From Alphaproteobacteria bacterium (GTDB lineage: Bacteria > Pseudomonadota > Alphaproteobacteria > Micavibrionales > Micavibrionaceae), in assembly GCA_013215815.1 (NCBI GenBank), contig JABSQP010000006.1, forward strand, positions 1 through 64,000: 64,000 bases of DNA, written 5' to 3'. The translations under genes and the position numbers were made by a program. Shown here piece after piece: positions 1 through 9,597 of this stretch; the stretch's first letter is position 1; each line of letters begins with the position of its first letter. The notes beneath the pieces are model-generated. The model worked only from the letters and a program-made list of their open reading frames with translations, searched no databases and was not told the origin of the DNA.

Positions 1-610
1 AGTTCTGTTCCTGTTGTGATGTCAAAGACATAAGCCGCGCCTTCGCCACCAGCTTGTGGCGCTCCAATTACAGCGTAATTTCCGTCAAAATCAAGAAACC
101 ACCCAAAAGTATCGAGCGCTCCGCCATCACTGGCGGTGAGTTTTCGAAGTTGCTTTCCGTTTGTAATATCAAAGACATAAGCCGCGCCTTGGCCACTAGC
201 AAAAGCTTGTGGCGCTCCAATTACAGCGTAGTTTCCGTGAACGCCGGTAGACCAACCAAAATTATCATTCGCCGCGCCATCACTGGGGCTGAGTTTATAG
301 AGTTCTGTTCCTGTTGTGATGTCAAAGACATAAGCCGCGCCTTCGCCACCAGCTTGTGGCGCTCCAATTACAGCGTAGTTTCCGTGAACGCCGGCAGACC
401 AACCAAAATTATCATTCGCCGCGCCATCACCAGCTGTTAGTTTTGAAATTTGTGTCCCAGTGGTGACGTCAAATACGTAAGCAGAGCCAGAATCACTGCC
501 ATTATCATCGTCATTTGGCGCACCAATTACAGCGTAATTCCCATCGATGGCAGCGAGGTTTCCAAATTTGTCGTTTGCCGCGCCATCACTGGCTGTAATT
601 TTTAATTCTG
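1..610 (-). repeat. Near-identical tandem FG-GAP coding repeats
   Basis: About 150-bp units encode successive FG-GAP-like repeats (FGW...GNYAVIGAP...AAYVFDITTGTEL). The first about 77 bases of the window recur almost exactly 300 bases later (1-77 against 301-377), and 228-308 resembles 374-430. The DNA identity is far higher than between other repeats of the same gene, which points to recent duplication or gene conversion. The array continues past the window edge, so copy number is unknown. Confidence 0.85.
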
Positions 611-3600
611 TACGTTGAATTGAATTAAAGTTAATGAGGTCAGTTGATCCCGCTGTCGATGTTTGTGATGTCGCAAGACATTCAAAACCAGAATATGCTC
701 GAATACCGCTAGTCCCATCTGCAACATATATATGTGTTCCATCCCCCCATACGTGGGTTGCACTTGCCGGTGTATCAAATGTATCAACAAGCGTGAAGCT
801 ACTGCCGTTAAATGTGAGAGCAGTGATCCCGGATGCGTCATCGGCAACATATACATGCACGCCATCTGTCCAAACGCCTTTTGCTGAGCCCGCCGTATTA
901 TAATTTGATACTTGTGTAAACGTTGTTCCATCAAACGTATAGGCATATACGCCTGCGCCACCTGCAGCAGCATAAATAAAGTTATCATCACCCCATATAT
1001 CGGTTATTCCACTTGTTCCTGGAACAGTTGTGCCAACTTGTGTGAGTGTTGTGCCATCCCATGTATAAGCCGTCAAATAAGAGCCGCCACAACATCCTCC
1101 GCCTGTATAAATATAAGTGCCATCTCCCCAGACTGCGGCCATATCGTTTGGTGTTGTATTTGCTGCATGCGCTGTAAATGATGTTCCATCAAAACTACGA
1201 ATACTGAAACCATTATCATTATTTGATGTATAAATATAACTTCCATCTGTCCAAACATCTCCTGTGTATCCTCCACCAGGGCTGTTTGTTCCTAATAATT
1301 CGTATTGACCGTTTGAAAAACTATATGCTCGCACTGTTTCACCATTTCTTCCTGCCGCATATATATATTCACCATCTCCGTGTACACCTAAGTGTCTATA
1401 ATTATTCGTTCCTAACTCGTGTAAAACGTTAAAGTTTTCACCATTAAAATTGAAAGCGTAGAAGTTACTGTAATTACCATCTGCAAGATAAAGGTTGGTT
1501 CCATCGCTCCATACATGATCCGCTGCTGTTCCCGTGTCATAAGATGCAACTTCTATAAAAGGTCCACTATTAGCAAGCGTACAGTTCGCAGCCTCAGGAT
1601 CGAAATTGAAGTTAATTTTTTCTACAAGAGCGATCCATTCTGCCGCAGTACAATATTCGAGAGCGTTTTCTGATATAACGTATCTTATAAATCCTTTATC
1701 ATGTTCTGAATTACAGTTATTGTCATTACCAACACGAAGCCCTTCTGTCATAGCTAAACGCCCTTCAACATGAAGCGCTTCAACAATTGATTCACGACCA
1801 ATACCAACGCCACCCGTCGAAGTGATTGCCAAATCGGATGAGCCTAGCGCATCCCCCGCACTGTCAGTACTGAAATACATTCCGCCAGGGATTAATTTAT
1901 CGGCGGCGCTTCCTGATGCTTTGGCGTAAATGGCTGCGTTCCCGTTTGCAGCGATACCGCTACCGTCATAACCAGCCCATGTGATAGCACCTAAGATATC
2001 GTTTGCACCAACAGCTACCGGAACTTCAAGTGTTCCTTTTGAGCGTTCTAATGTGATTGTTGGTGAACCTCTTAATAGATCAGATGTTATGGCCTGATAT
2101 TGGAATAGGTCTAATCTTCCATCGAATTCAAGATTTGCCGCTTCGTTAATGAGATCAATACGGCCTTGTTGAAATTTTGCACGGCCTTGTGAATTCAACG
2201 ACATAATATCAGTCAGGCTGTCACCATTGTCATCTGATCCTTTGATTTCAAACCCATCAGAAAACAAGATATTCGTATCAACATCACCTGTTCCATCATG
2301 TCCAAAGTAAGCGATGGCAGATGGATGTGAAGAGAAGCCGCCATATATATTTAAGTTTCCACCTTCTGTCGCTGTGTAGATATAAGTACCATCGCCGGTA
2401 ATACTATAAGAGCGGTTAGAGATGCTATCTATCTTGTTAAATGTTGTCCCATCAAAAGTAAAAGCAAATAGGTCGTAAGTGTGATCGACGGTACCGTCAA
2501 CCCGCGCATAAACATGTTTATCATCAGACCAAAATCCTTTTGCGTTTACTGTTGCGGTTTCTAGTACTGTTTCCGTAAATGTTGCTCCATTAAAGGTGTA
2601 AGCGCTCATCCCGCAAGCGGCAGAACTTGTCGCATACAAATAATTGCCATCATGATAAATCTGCCCTCTAGCGCAGCTTCTTGCTAGAGTGTGGTGGTGA
2701 GTAAAAGTTGCGCCATCAAAAGAAAAAGCGCGAAGGTTACTACTGCTGCCTGAAATGTGTTGGTCTTGGAATATATAGGTTCCATCACCCCATATATTTC
2801 CGCCATTCGCAGTCGCAATAAAGTTAATATATGTAAGTGTTGTACCATCCCATGTGTGAGCGCGTAGGGCATCTCTCTCATTTGAATAGATATATGTCCC
2901 ATCGCCCCAAACGTCTTCTATCTCTCTTGCGCCAATATAGAAAGCTTGCTCTTCTAAATCAGATCCATCAAACGTATAAATGCGCATACCGCTGGCACCT
3001 TCTGCGGTATAAATATAGGTGCCATCGCTCCATATTTCAGCGACGTGACCTGTTGTTGCAAAGGTTCCATATGACTGCAGAAGTCCATCTTCATATGGTT
3101 TGAAAATTTTCATACCGCTCGTGTTCTGTGGGAATAGAATGTATCCGTTATGATAGAGTACGTCTTGTCTGTAACCACCTTCAGTTAAAGACTCAATTTG
3201 GACAAAAGGTCCATCGCCACCTTCTGCATCGTTGTTAACCAAAAGACCATGTGTTGGTCCAACCCACCCGTCTACGCTCAAACATTCATAACCAGACCAC
3301 GCCCATAACTCACCACCAGAACCAACGCTGTACAGATACGTTCCATCACCAACAATATCACGAGAGCCCACATTGCCGGGGAAGGTGTCTGTTCTTGTTA
3401 ATTCATCATCAACAAATTCAAGGACACTGAAGCCTTTAGATCCACCATCTGCTGCGATTATATCTACACCATCATGCCAGACCGTAAATGGTTGGTTGAT
3501 ATCGCGTTGATCATGTAAGGTAAAAGATGAGCCATCAAATGTGTACGCAGCAATACCAGATGCTGTTACGGCAGCATAAATATAATTTCCATCACCATAT

Positions 3601-6600
3601 GCGTCGTACGGGAATTGAGGCGTGTTCGTGGAAGCAACAAGTTCAAAACTGGACCCATCAAACGTAAGGGCCGCCAATTCATGTACAGTTCCTGAGGAAC
3701 TTAAATATATGTATGTATCATCACCCCAGATACCGTGTGCGACGCCTGGATCTAAAGGGAAGTTGTATGTATCAAGAAGCGTAAAAGTTGTGCCATCAAA
3801 CGTATAAGCATGAATACCATTAGTTCTATCTGCCATATAGATGTAAGTGCCATCACCCCAGACTTCCCAAGTCTGGTCTGTGGTTGCCACAGATCCGACC
3901 TGAGTAAAGGTTGAGCCATCAAATGTGTAAGCGAAAGCACCGCCTGCTAAATCGGCAGTATAAATGTAAGTCCCATCACCCCATACGTTATAAACATCTG
4001 TTCCTGGGACAATTGACCCTGCTAAGGTAAAAGTTGTGCCATCGAATGTATAGGCACGCAAACCACCGGCAGTTCTGTCAGCGACATATATATATCCACT
4101 ATCTAAATGGAGATTATGTGATCCTCCAGGTGTGTCGATATATCCAACCTGTACGGCTGGGCCGCCCGCATTGACGTCACAATTTGCTGCGTATGGCTGG
4201 AAGTAATCGGCAATCTCAGAAGAGAGATCACCAATTTGTATTTTGGTGGATACATTAAATGGTGCTTCTGTTGCAATCCCTAAATCACCATCAGAGTCAA
4301 ACATCATACGCGTTTGAAGCTTGCCCGTATCATCCTGCGTTTTGAAAAGAAGTGCGCCCTCTCCATTAAGGCCTGCACGCGCCCCAGTTACAGCAGCCAT
4401 AGCTGTGTTGTTACCTGTCGGTGCACTGGAAACGTTAACAGAGAAGCCAGCTTCATCCCCGAACTGCTCGGATTTTAAGAGAATAGCCGTTCCGTAACTT
4501 TCTGCGGATCCTGTTGCAGACGTTGGTGATTCAAATGATTGCTCACTTGCATAGTCATATTCAAGTGCATGTGAAGGTGTTGTATTGCCGGCAACATAAC
4601 ATTCTAAACCTGAGTATACATATATGCCTGTTGACGAAGCCCAATAAAGATAGGTTCCATCTGAAAATGGTTTGCTGCTTACAGTCCCAGGGACAAGCGT
4701 GTTATTATAAACGATGTTAAATTTACTGCCATCGAAAGTCAGAACAACATCACGCGAATAGCCGCTTCCAGCCAGGTATATATAACGTCCATCACCTACT
4801 ACTGCATATCCACCAAAATTATTAATTGGAATTGATGCTATTATAGTGAACTGTTGCCCATCAAAACTATATGCATCAAGAGTTCCATTAGCGCCAGTTG
4901 CATATATATAATCTCCATCCGCGTAAACGGAGCTAGTACTTCTGCCTGGGATATCTATTTTTGCAATTTCTGTATAATTAACGCCATCAAAATAATGTGC
5001 TTTTATACCATCACCATAGTGCGCAGTATAAATATACTTACCATCTCCCCAAATATCGCCTGCATAACTAGTTGTTGTATCAATCACAGAAAAATTTGAT
5101 CCGTCAAATGTGTGAGCCTTAGGTGAACTAAAATTATTGGCAGAATAAAAATATTCTCCATCGCCCCAGTAGTAGTAAAGTTGGCTACCATAGTTAGCTG
5201 TGCCAAGTTCTGTAAAAGTGGTACCATTAAAAGACAGTGCCACTTGTGTCCTACCATTATTAGCATATAAATATGTACCATCACCCCACAAAGCGTGAGA
5301 ATAACCAACGGGCGCAGTAAATGTAAACTCGGCTAGCTCTGTGATTTCAGAACCATTGAAAGAAAATGCTTTGACGGTAGTACCATTATTAGCATATAGA
5401 TATCTTCCATCATGCCATAAATTTGCAAAGCGTCCACTATAAGGAGCAAATGTTGCTTCAAGGACAGGAGGACCATCGTTGCCTATAAGACAATTTGCCT
5501 TATCATGATCAAAACCGATATCAAATCCTGTTGGACCTGTGTACCCTTCTGGATCACAACCAAGGTCGGTCACAGTAAAACGATTACCTGTCCGCCCTGT
5601 TGTGTAAGCATATCGGCCAACTATATTAATGTCATAAGCGCTAGATATTTTATTTGTTTCCCGAACCCAAGCATTCCCGTTATTTGCAATTACAGGATTT
5701 AGAGGATCAGAAATATCAGCGACAACGATGGCTCTGTAATCAAAGACTGTAAATACGGCGTAATTCCCAACAACATCAACATAATGAGGTCGATTCATGA
5801 GTAGATTATCTTGAAACCACGCGTTGCCGCCATTGGCCACAACAGGGTTCAAAGGATCAGAAATATCAACAGTCGTAAAGCTATCGCCAGACTCTGAGAG
5901 AACATAAGCATAATTGCCTGATATTTTTAGATGCCTTGCGCTATCTAATCGAGTGTGATCTTGGAGCCACGCGTTGCCGCCATTGGCGATGACGGGGTTC
6001 AGCGGATCAGAGATGTCAATAACTGCGAAACTATTATTATCTTTGGACGTCACATAGGCGTAGTTACCCGATATTTCAATACCGTGAATGCCGTCTAATT
6101 TTACATTATCTTGAACCCATGCATTTCCACTATTGGCGATGACGGGGTTCAGTGGATCAGAAATATCAACAGTGGTAAGGCTATTTCCATCTCTTGAAAC
6201 GACAAAAGCATAGTTTCCTGATATAGCAACGCCATGGGCACCATTTAGCTTTACGCTATCTTGAACCCATGCATTACCGCTATTGGCTACAAAAGGATTG
6301 ACAGGGTTAGAGATATCAATAACAGTCAAGCTATCAGCTGTCTCAACAGCAACAAATGCATAATTGCCTGATATAACAAATTGTCCGGGGTTATTGAGTC
6401 TTGTGTTATCGACCATCCATGCGCTTCCGCCATCGGCGATAACAGGAGCAGTAATTTCGCACCCAGGATCGGATGTTGAACTACCGCTAATTGGCGTCCA
6501 AATACCGCCCGTACAAATCTCGAGCGCTTTGGTTGCACCACCCGTATTAATACGGATTGCCTGATCATTTGCCGCGTTACATGCACCAGAAATTGAATCA

Positions 6601-7448
6601 TCACCCGGATCCGTCGCTAGTTTTAATCCTGCTGTTGTTACAGAGCCACTAATTGTTGTGCTAACGCCATCACCGCTCGCCGTTTGTCCGCCGATTTCAA
6701 CCTCATCTTCTGCAATTTCGGCCGTATCAATTGTTGTCGATTGAATACGCCAGTTTGAGGATGTTGCCATCGCTGCTTCGGCGTATGTGTAAGTCATGAC
6801 AATGTCGTCAGAGCCAACAGGCTTGTTGGCAAGCGGTGTATCGCCAGCATCATCTAAATCACCATCGTTGTTGCCATCAGCTGTAGCCCAGTCCTGACAT
6901 GTTGTTTCATATCGCCTGTTTGGCCCCGCTGAGAGCACAGCAACAAATGTTTGTGCGTTCACACTTCCAGTTGGGTAGGTTGTAGTATTGAGCCCAGGTA
7001 ATCTATTTTGACCTGCGCCGCCACAGGTTGCGTCATCAACTAATGTTCCGTGATCCCATACACAGTATGTGTAAGAATTCCCCCATGGATCAGTCCAACG
7101 TGTTGTCTCGACTTCACTTGGCAGATACCCACCACCAGATGGAACGCCGCCAGTTTTTCCAACAGCGCTTGAGTTGTAAGGGTATGCTTCAACAGCGCCG
7201 TCATTATCACAGTCTTTGGTGTATGCAGATTGGGAGACGGCCATGATGCCCATTTTTGTGTTGGACATGATTTCGCTTTCGGCCATCGCGCGAGAGCTTA
7301 CATTGCTCATCGTTTTCATAGGACCCTGCATGATGCCTGCAGCTGTTCCACCGATCACGCCAACAATGGCAACCGCGCCAAAGAGAGCAAGGAAAACATT
7401 TCCGCTTTCCCTTAACCTCGAAATTGGTGTGCGATTATCAATCACCAT
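1..7448 (-). CDS. Giant pilin-like, multi-propeller surface protein (C-terminus outside window)
   Basis: The frame is open from ATG 7448 to the window edge (2,482 codons, no stop). An in-frame stop lies just upstream at 7521-7523. The N-terminus (RESGNVFLALFGAVAIVGV) resembles a type IV pilin/pseudopilin leader plus hydrophobic helix. Next comes a pilin-like head with DCDNDG and DPWGNSYTYC. Residues about 333-619 carry six about 46-residue repeats of the type GNYAFVVSRDGNS...DISDPLNP (LVIVD-like). Four blocks of seven repeats with cores like WGDGTYIY lie at about 659-953, 1094-1388, 1411-1709 and 1959-2253; three end in YSGxEC-type motifs. Linkers contain tail-fibre-like segments (TGGVGIGRES). 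From about residue 2276, FG-GAP-like repeats (GNYAVIGAPQAGGEGAAYVF) begin. Predicted role is extracellular adhesion or recognition; this is inference. Domain boundaries are approximate. Confidence 0.85.
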   Translation of the reverse strand, partial: MVIDNRTPISRLRESGNVFLALFGAVAIVGVIGGTAAGIMQGPMKTMSNVSSRAMAESEIMSNTKMGIMAVSQSAYTKDCDNDGAVEAYPYNSSAVGKTGGVPSGGGYLPSEVETTRWTDPWGNSYTYCVWDHGTLVDDATCGGAGQNRLPGLNTTTYPTGSVNAQTFVAVLSAGPNRRYETTCQDWATADGNNDGDLDDAGDTPLANKPVGSDDIVMTYTYAEAAMATSSNWRIQSTTIDTAEIAEDEVEIGGQTASGDGVSTTISGSVTTAGLKLATDPGDDSISGACNAANDQAIRINTGGATKALEICTGGIWTPISGSSTSDPGCEITAPVIADGGSAWMVDNTRLNNPGQFVISGNYAFVAVETADSLTVIDISNPVNPFVANSGNAWVQDSVKLNGAHGVAISGNYAFVVSRDGNSLTTVDISDPLNPVIANSGNAWVQDNVKLDGIHGIEISGNYAYVTSKDNNSFAVIDISDPLNPVIANGGNAWLQDHTRLDSARHLKISGNYAYVLSESGDSFTTVDISDPLNPVVANGGNAWFQDNLLMNRPHYVDVVGNYAVFTVFDYRAIVVADISDPLNPVIANNGNAWVRETNKISSAYDINIVGRYAYTTGRTGNRFTVTDLGCDPEGYTGPTGFDIGFDHDKANCLIGNDGPPVLEATFAPYSGRFANLWHDGRYLYANNGTTVKAFSFNGSEITELAEFTFTAPVGYSHALWGDGTYLYANNGRTQVALSFNGTTFTELGTANYGSQLYYYWGDGEYFYSANNFSSPKAHTFDGSNFSVIDTTTSYAGDIWGDGKYIYTAHYGDGIKAHYFDGVNYTEIAKIDIPGRSTSSVYADGDYIYATGANGTLDAYSFDGQQFTIIASIPINNFGGYAVVGDGRYIYLAGSGYSRDVVLTFDGSKFNIVYNNTLVPGTVSSKPFSDGTYLYWASSTGIYVYSGLECYVAGNTTPSHALEYDYASEQSFESPTSATGSAESYGTAILLKSEQFGDEAGFSVNVSSAPTGNNTAMAAVTGARAGLNGEGALLFKTQDDTGKLQTRMMFDSDGDLGIATEAPFNVSTKIQIGDLSSEIADYFQPYAANCDVNAGGPAVQVGYIDTPGGSHNLHLDSGYIYVADRTAGGLRAYTFDGTTFTLAGSIVPGTDVYNVWGDGTYIYTADLAGGAFAYTFDGSTFTQVGSVATTDQTWEVWGDGTYIYMADRTNGIHAYTFDGTTFTLLDTYNFPLDPGVAHGIWGDDTYIYLSSSGTVHELAALTFDGSSFELVASTNTPQFPYDAYGDGNYIYAAVTASGIAAYTFDGSSFTLHDQRDINQPFTVWHDGVDIIAADGGSKGFSVLEFVDDELTRTDTFPGNVGSRDIVGDGTYLYSVGSGGELWAWSGYECLSVDGWVGPTHGLLVNNDAEGGDGPFVQIESLTEGGYRQDVLYHNGYILFPQNTSGMKIFKPYEDGLLQSYGTFATTGHVAEIWSDGTYIYTAEGASGMRIYTFDGSDLEEQAFYIGAREIEDVWGDGTYIYSNERDALRAHTWDGTTLTYINFIATANGGNIWGDGTYIFQDQHISGSSSNLRAFSFDGATFTHHHTLARSCARGQIYHDGNYLYATSSAACGMSAYTFNGATFTETVLETATVNAKGFWSDDKHVYARVDGTVDHTYDLFAFTFDGTTFNKIDSISNRSYSITGDGTYIYTATEGGNLNIYGGFSSHPSAIAYFGHDGTGDVDTNILFSDGFEIKGSDDNGDSLTDIMSLNSQGRAKFQQGRIDLINEAANLEFDGRLDLFQYQAITSDLLRGSPTITLERSKGTLEVPVAVGANDILGAITWAGYDGSGIAANGNAAIYAKASGSAADKLIPGGMYFSTDSAGDALGSSDLAITSTGGVGIGRESIVEALHVEGRLAMTEGLRVGNDNNCNSEHDKGFIRYVISENALEYCTAAEWIALVEKINFNFDPEAANCTLANSGPFIEVASYDTGTAADHVWSDGTNLYLADGNYSNFYAFNFNGENFNVLHELGTNNYRHLGVHGDGEYIYAAGRNGETVRAYSFSNGQYELLGTNSPGGGYTGDVWTDGSYIYTSNNDNGFSIRSFDGTSFTAHAANTTPNDMAAVWGDGTYIYTGGGCCGGSYLTAYTWDGTTLTQVGTTVPGTSGITDIWGDDNFIYAAAGGAGVYAYTFDGTTFTQVSNYNTAGSAKGVWTDGVHVYVADDASGITALTFNGSSFTLVDTFDTPASATHVWGDGTHIYVADGTSGIRAYSGFECLATSQTSTAGSTDLINFNSIQRTELKITASDGAANDKFGNLAAIDGNYAVIGAPNDDDNGSDSGSAYVFDVTTGTQISKLTAGDGAANDNFGWSAGVHGNYAVIGAPQAGGEGAAYVFDITTGTELYKLSPSDGAANDNFGWSTGVHGNYAVIGAPQAFASGQGAAYVFDITNGKQLRKLTASDGGALDTFGWFLDFDGNYAVIGAPQAGGEGAAYVFDITTGTE

Positions 7449-7670
7449 ATTGTTTGATCGATCCCCTTTGTCCACAAATGGATACAAGTTCCCTATTCTT
7501 CTATTATCGGTCAGAAACCCTTAAGAATTCCTAAAATTTTATCTTTTTTGGAAAGCGAACAAGTCTTTGAAAATAAAAGAGAATTATTCCCAACTAGACT
7601 GAAGAGAAAGCCCGCAGAAGAATAAGCAGAAAATACATTAGAAAATTACATAGGAAGGACGCACGAAAGT

Positions 7671-7704
7671 ACGCTTATTCACACGAGTATATGCGAATAA
7701 GCGT
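7671..7704. other. Inverted repeat between secB and the giant gene
   Basis: A perfect 10-bp inverted repeat (ACGCTTATTC / GAATAAGCGT) has a 14-base loop. It lies just downstream of the secB stop on the minus strand. No clear T-run follows on the minus strand, so it is a weak terminator candidate or a protein-binding site. The remainder of 7449-7745 is AT-rich leader for the giant gene; I see no convincing promoter there. Confidence 0.4.
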
Positions 7705-7745
7705 CTGATACAACAGTATTTTTTATATATTTGGTGCGTGTATGA

Positions 7746-8240
7746 TTACGCGGCTGTTTCGGTCTTTTTGTCACCAAATTTTTGGAAATACATTGATTTA
7801 AAATCGACAGGGTTTAGTAGAAGCGGAATATAACCGCCCGCTTGAGTAGCATCAGCAATAATTTGGCGTGCGTACGGGAAGATTGTGTGTGGCACCTCTA
7901 CAAAAAGTAGCGGGTGATGATGCTTTTCTTCTGCATTGAGAGAAACAAGCGCGGCGTACGTTAGTTCAACGATAAATAATGTTTGATCTTCTCTTTTTGC
8001 AGAAGCGCTGACTTTTAAAGCGACTTCGTAAAGGTTCTCTTTATCGTCCTCAGGTTTTTGTGCTTCAATTTCGATGTTCATATCCATGTCAGGATTTCCA
8101 CCCTGTCCCCGAAATGTTTGTGGGGCGTGCGGATTTTCAAAAGATAGGTCTTTTGTGTATTGCGCATGAATAATAATCGGAGAGCTAGGTACCTCCCCGA
8201 TATTTTCTTCTATTGTTTTTGTATCCTCTTTTTTAGACAT
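7746..8240 (-). CDS. secB: SecB export chaperone
   Basis: The 164-residue product matches SecB over its length: PIIIHAQYTKDLSFENP near the N-terminus, EVALKVSASA in the core, and the family signature FVEVPHTIFPYARQIIAD toward the C-terminus, followed by GGYIPLLLNPVDF. SecB is a cytosolic tetramer that keeps preproteins unfolded for SecA. It lies 18 bp downstream of fxsA on the same strand, the usual alphaproteobacterial neighbourhood. Many exported proteins in this window (the Dot/Icm lipoproteins, the five paralogs) are plausible clients, but that is inference. Confidence 0.95.
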   Translation of the reverse strand: MSKKEDTKTIEENIGEVPSSPIIIHAQYTKDLSFENPHAPQTFRGQGGNPDMDMNIEIEAQKPEDDKENLYEVALKVSASAKREDQTLFIVELTYAALVSLNAEEKHHHPLLFVEVPHTIFPYARQIIADATQAGGYIPLLLNPVDFKSMYFQKFGDKKTETAA

Positions 8241-8258
8241 TATTCTTCCTTTGTTGTT

Positions 8259-8714
8259 TTATTTCAATTGTTTATCGTCTTCTTGAATATGTTCAAAGTC
8301 ACCGTCTATTACAGAGCTATCCTCATATGATTGATGATGTGACGATGAAAAATTACTGTGCATAGAAAACCTGCCCGTACGTACTAGGAATCCCTTCAAT
8401 ATAATACGTACGGCCGGGATTAGTAATAAAAATCCGATTGTATCAGTTACAAACCCTGGTGTAATCATCATGGCACCTGTTGCTATAAGGCAAACACCGT
8501 CAAACATCTCTTGAACCGGCATCTGGCCGCTTCGCATATGATTTTGCGCTTTGAACAGGGTTTGTATTCCCTGCTGGCGAACGAAATACCCACCAATAAC
8601 TGCTGTAATTAAACACATCAGAAGTGTCGAAGGTGTTCCAATGATTTCACCAACCTGAATAAAGGTTGCTATCTCAGCCAGAGGCAGGATTAAAAATATG
8701 ATTATAAACCACAT
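8259..8714 (-). CDS. fxsA: FxsA family membrane protein
   Basis: The product starts MWFIIIFLILPLAEIATFI, the typical FxsA N-terminus, and has further hydrophobic segments (PSTLLMCLITAVIGGYFVRQQG, then MMITPGFVTDTIGFLLLIP with the conserved PGFVTD). I place the start at 8714 because upstream in-frame codons to 8927 do not look like FxsA and would overlap the divergent gene at 8863. The C-terminal tail is polar and acidic. FxsA is an inner-membrane protein known in E. coli as a suppressor of F-exclusion of phage T7; its general role is unclear. It appears to form an operon with secB. Confidence 0.9.
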   Translation of the reverse strand: MWFIIIFLILPLAEIATFIQVGEIIGTPSTLLMCLITAVIGGYFVRQQGIQTLFKAQNHMRSGQMPVQEMFDGVCLIATGAMMITPGFVTDTIGFLLLIPAVRIILKGFLVRTGRFSMHSNFSSSHHQSYEDSSVIDGDFEHIQEDDKQLK

Positions 8715-8862
8715 TGCAGCGCGTTCTTTCTTTAAAATCACGTGTTTCTGCTTTATAACGGGGGATGTCGGCAAAATAAAGGCTTTATAGGTCTTATCGT
8801 TGCCATAAAGGGTTCTTATAAGCTCTTTTCGATTAATTGTTACAAAACGGGATAATAAAAAC

Positions 8863-9597
8863 GTGTCTGCGGATATTCTTCTTTTTGCTCTTATAGCAGC
8901 TGGCCTGGTCTTTTGGCTGAAAAACATACTTGGAACAGATTATGACGAGGATTCTTCTAAGAAGAGTTCATTATTTAGTGACGAAGAGCGAGAGCGCCTC
9001 GAAAAAATTATTCAAGCACATGAGGCTGCTGATGATCGCGTCATTGCTCTTGGCGATAATGTGCAAGCACGCTTCAACTTGCCAAGATTTGCTTCCATTG
9101 AAAACAAGACGACAGAAAATCGTTTAGAAGATTTGGTGAAAGCAGATGAAACACTTGATCTCGGTCATTTTGTCGAAGGAGCACAAGGCGCCTTTACAAT
9201 TATTGTAGAGGCCTTTGCAGAAGGTGATAAAGAAACGTTAGAAGATTTGCTATCACCAAGTGTCTATAAAGCATTTGAGGCAGCGATTGATGCGCGCTCC
9301 AAAACTGGCGAAACCGTTTCAACTGAAATTCACTCTGTACGTCGCGTCGATATTATTGAGGCCACAACAAAAGATAAGATGCTCTACTTAGCTGTTCGTT
9401 TTACAGCTGATGAAACATGTGTCATGCGTGATAAAGATGGAGAGATCGTTTCGGGTGATCCTGAGCGTGTCACGGAGATGCGTGATGTTTGGGTCTTTGG
9501 TCGTGAGATGAATTCTGATGAGCCTGCGTGGCTTGTTTACGAAACAAGAGAAGGCGGCGAGGAAGAAGGGCAAAGTCCTATGCCGGATGCATCATAA
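8863..9597 (+). CDS. Tim44-like domain protein
   Basis: The 244-residue product begins at GTG 8863 with one membrane segment (ILLFALIAAGLVFWLKNILG), then an acidic linker with SDEERERLEKI, and a C-terminal Tim44-like domain from about residue 95 (GAQGAFTIIVEAFAEGDKETLEDLLSP, ending DVWVFGREM...PAWLVYET). These proteins are inner-membrane anchored relatives of mitochondrial Tim44 in alphaproteobacteria. It is divergent from fxsA across 148 bp, and its stop overlaps the mltA start (TAATG), so the two are translationally coupled. Confidence 0.88.
   Translation: MSADILLFALIAAGLVFWLKNILGTDYDEDSSKKSSLFSDEERERLEKIIQAHEAADDRVIALGDNVQARFNLPRFASIENKTTENRLEDLVKADETLDLGHFVEGAQGAFTIIVEAFAEGDKETLEDLLSPSVYKAFEAAIDARSKTGETVSTEIHSVRRVDIIEATTKDKMLYLAVRFTADETCVMRDKDGEIVSGDPERVTEMRDVWVFGREMNSDEPAWLVYETREGGEEEGQSPMPDAS

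Noticed and set aside
1-610. Possible CRISPR array from regular repeats
   Set aside because: Units are about 150 bp, lie in an open frame and encode FG-GAP-like repeats; spacers are not unique and no cas genes are present.
1700-2350. A prophage, suggested by tail-fibre-like strings
   Set aside because: No phage structural, replication or lysis genes are near; the strings are inside the giant frame.
54-5702. Many plus-strand and shifted minus-strand frames of 60-130 residues in the first 7.5 kb
   Set aside because: They are shadows of the single minus-strand giant frame, whose repeats create periodic open frames; none has a ribosome site or plausible domain.
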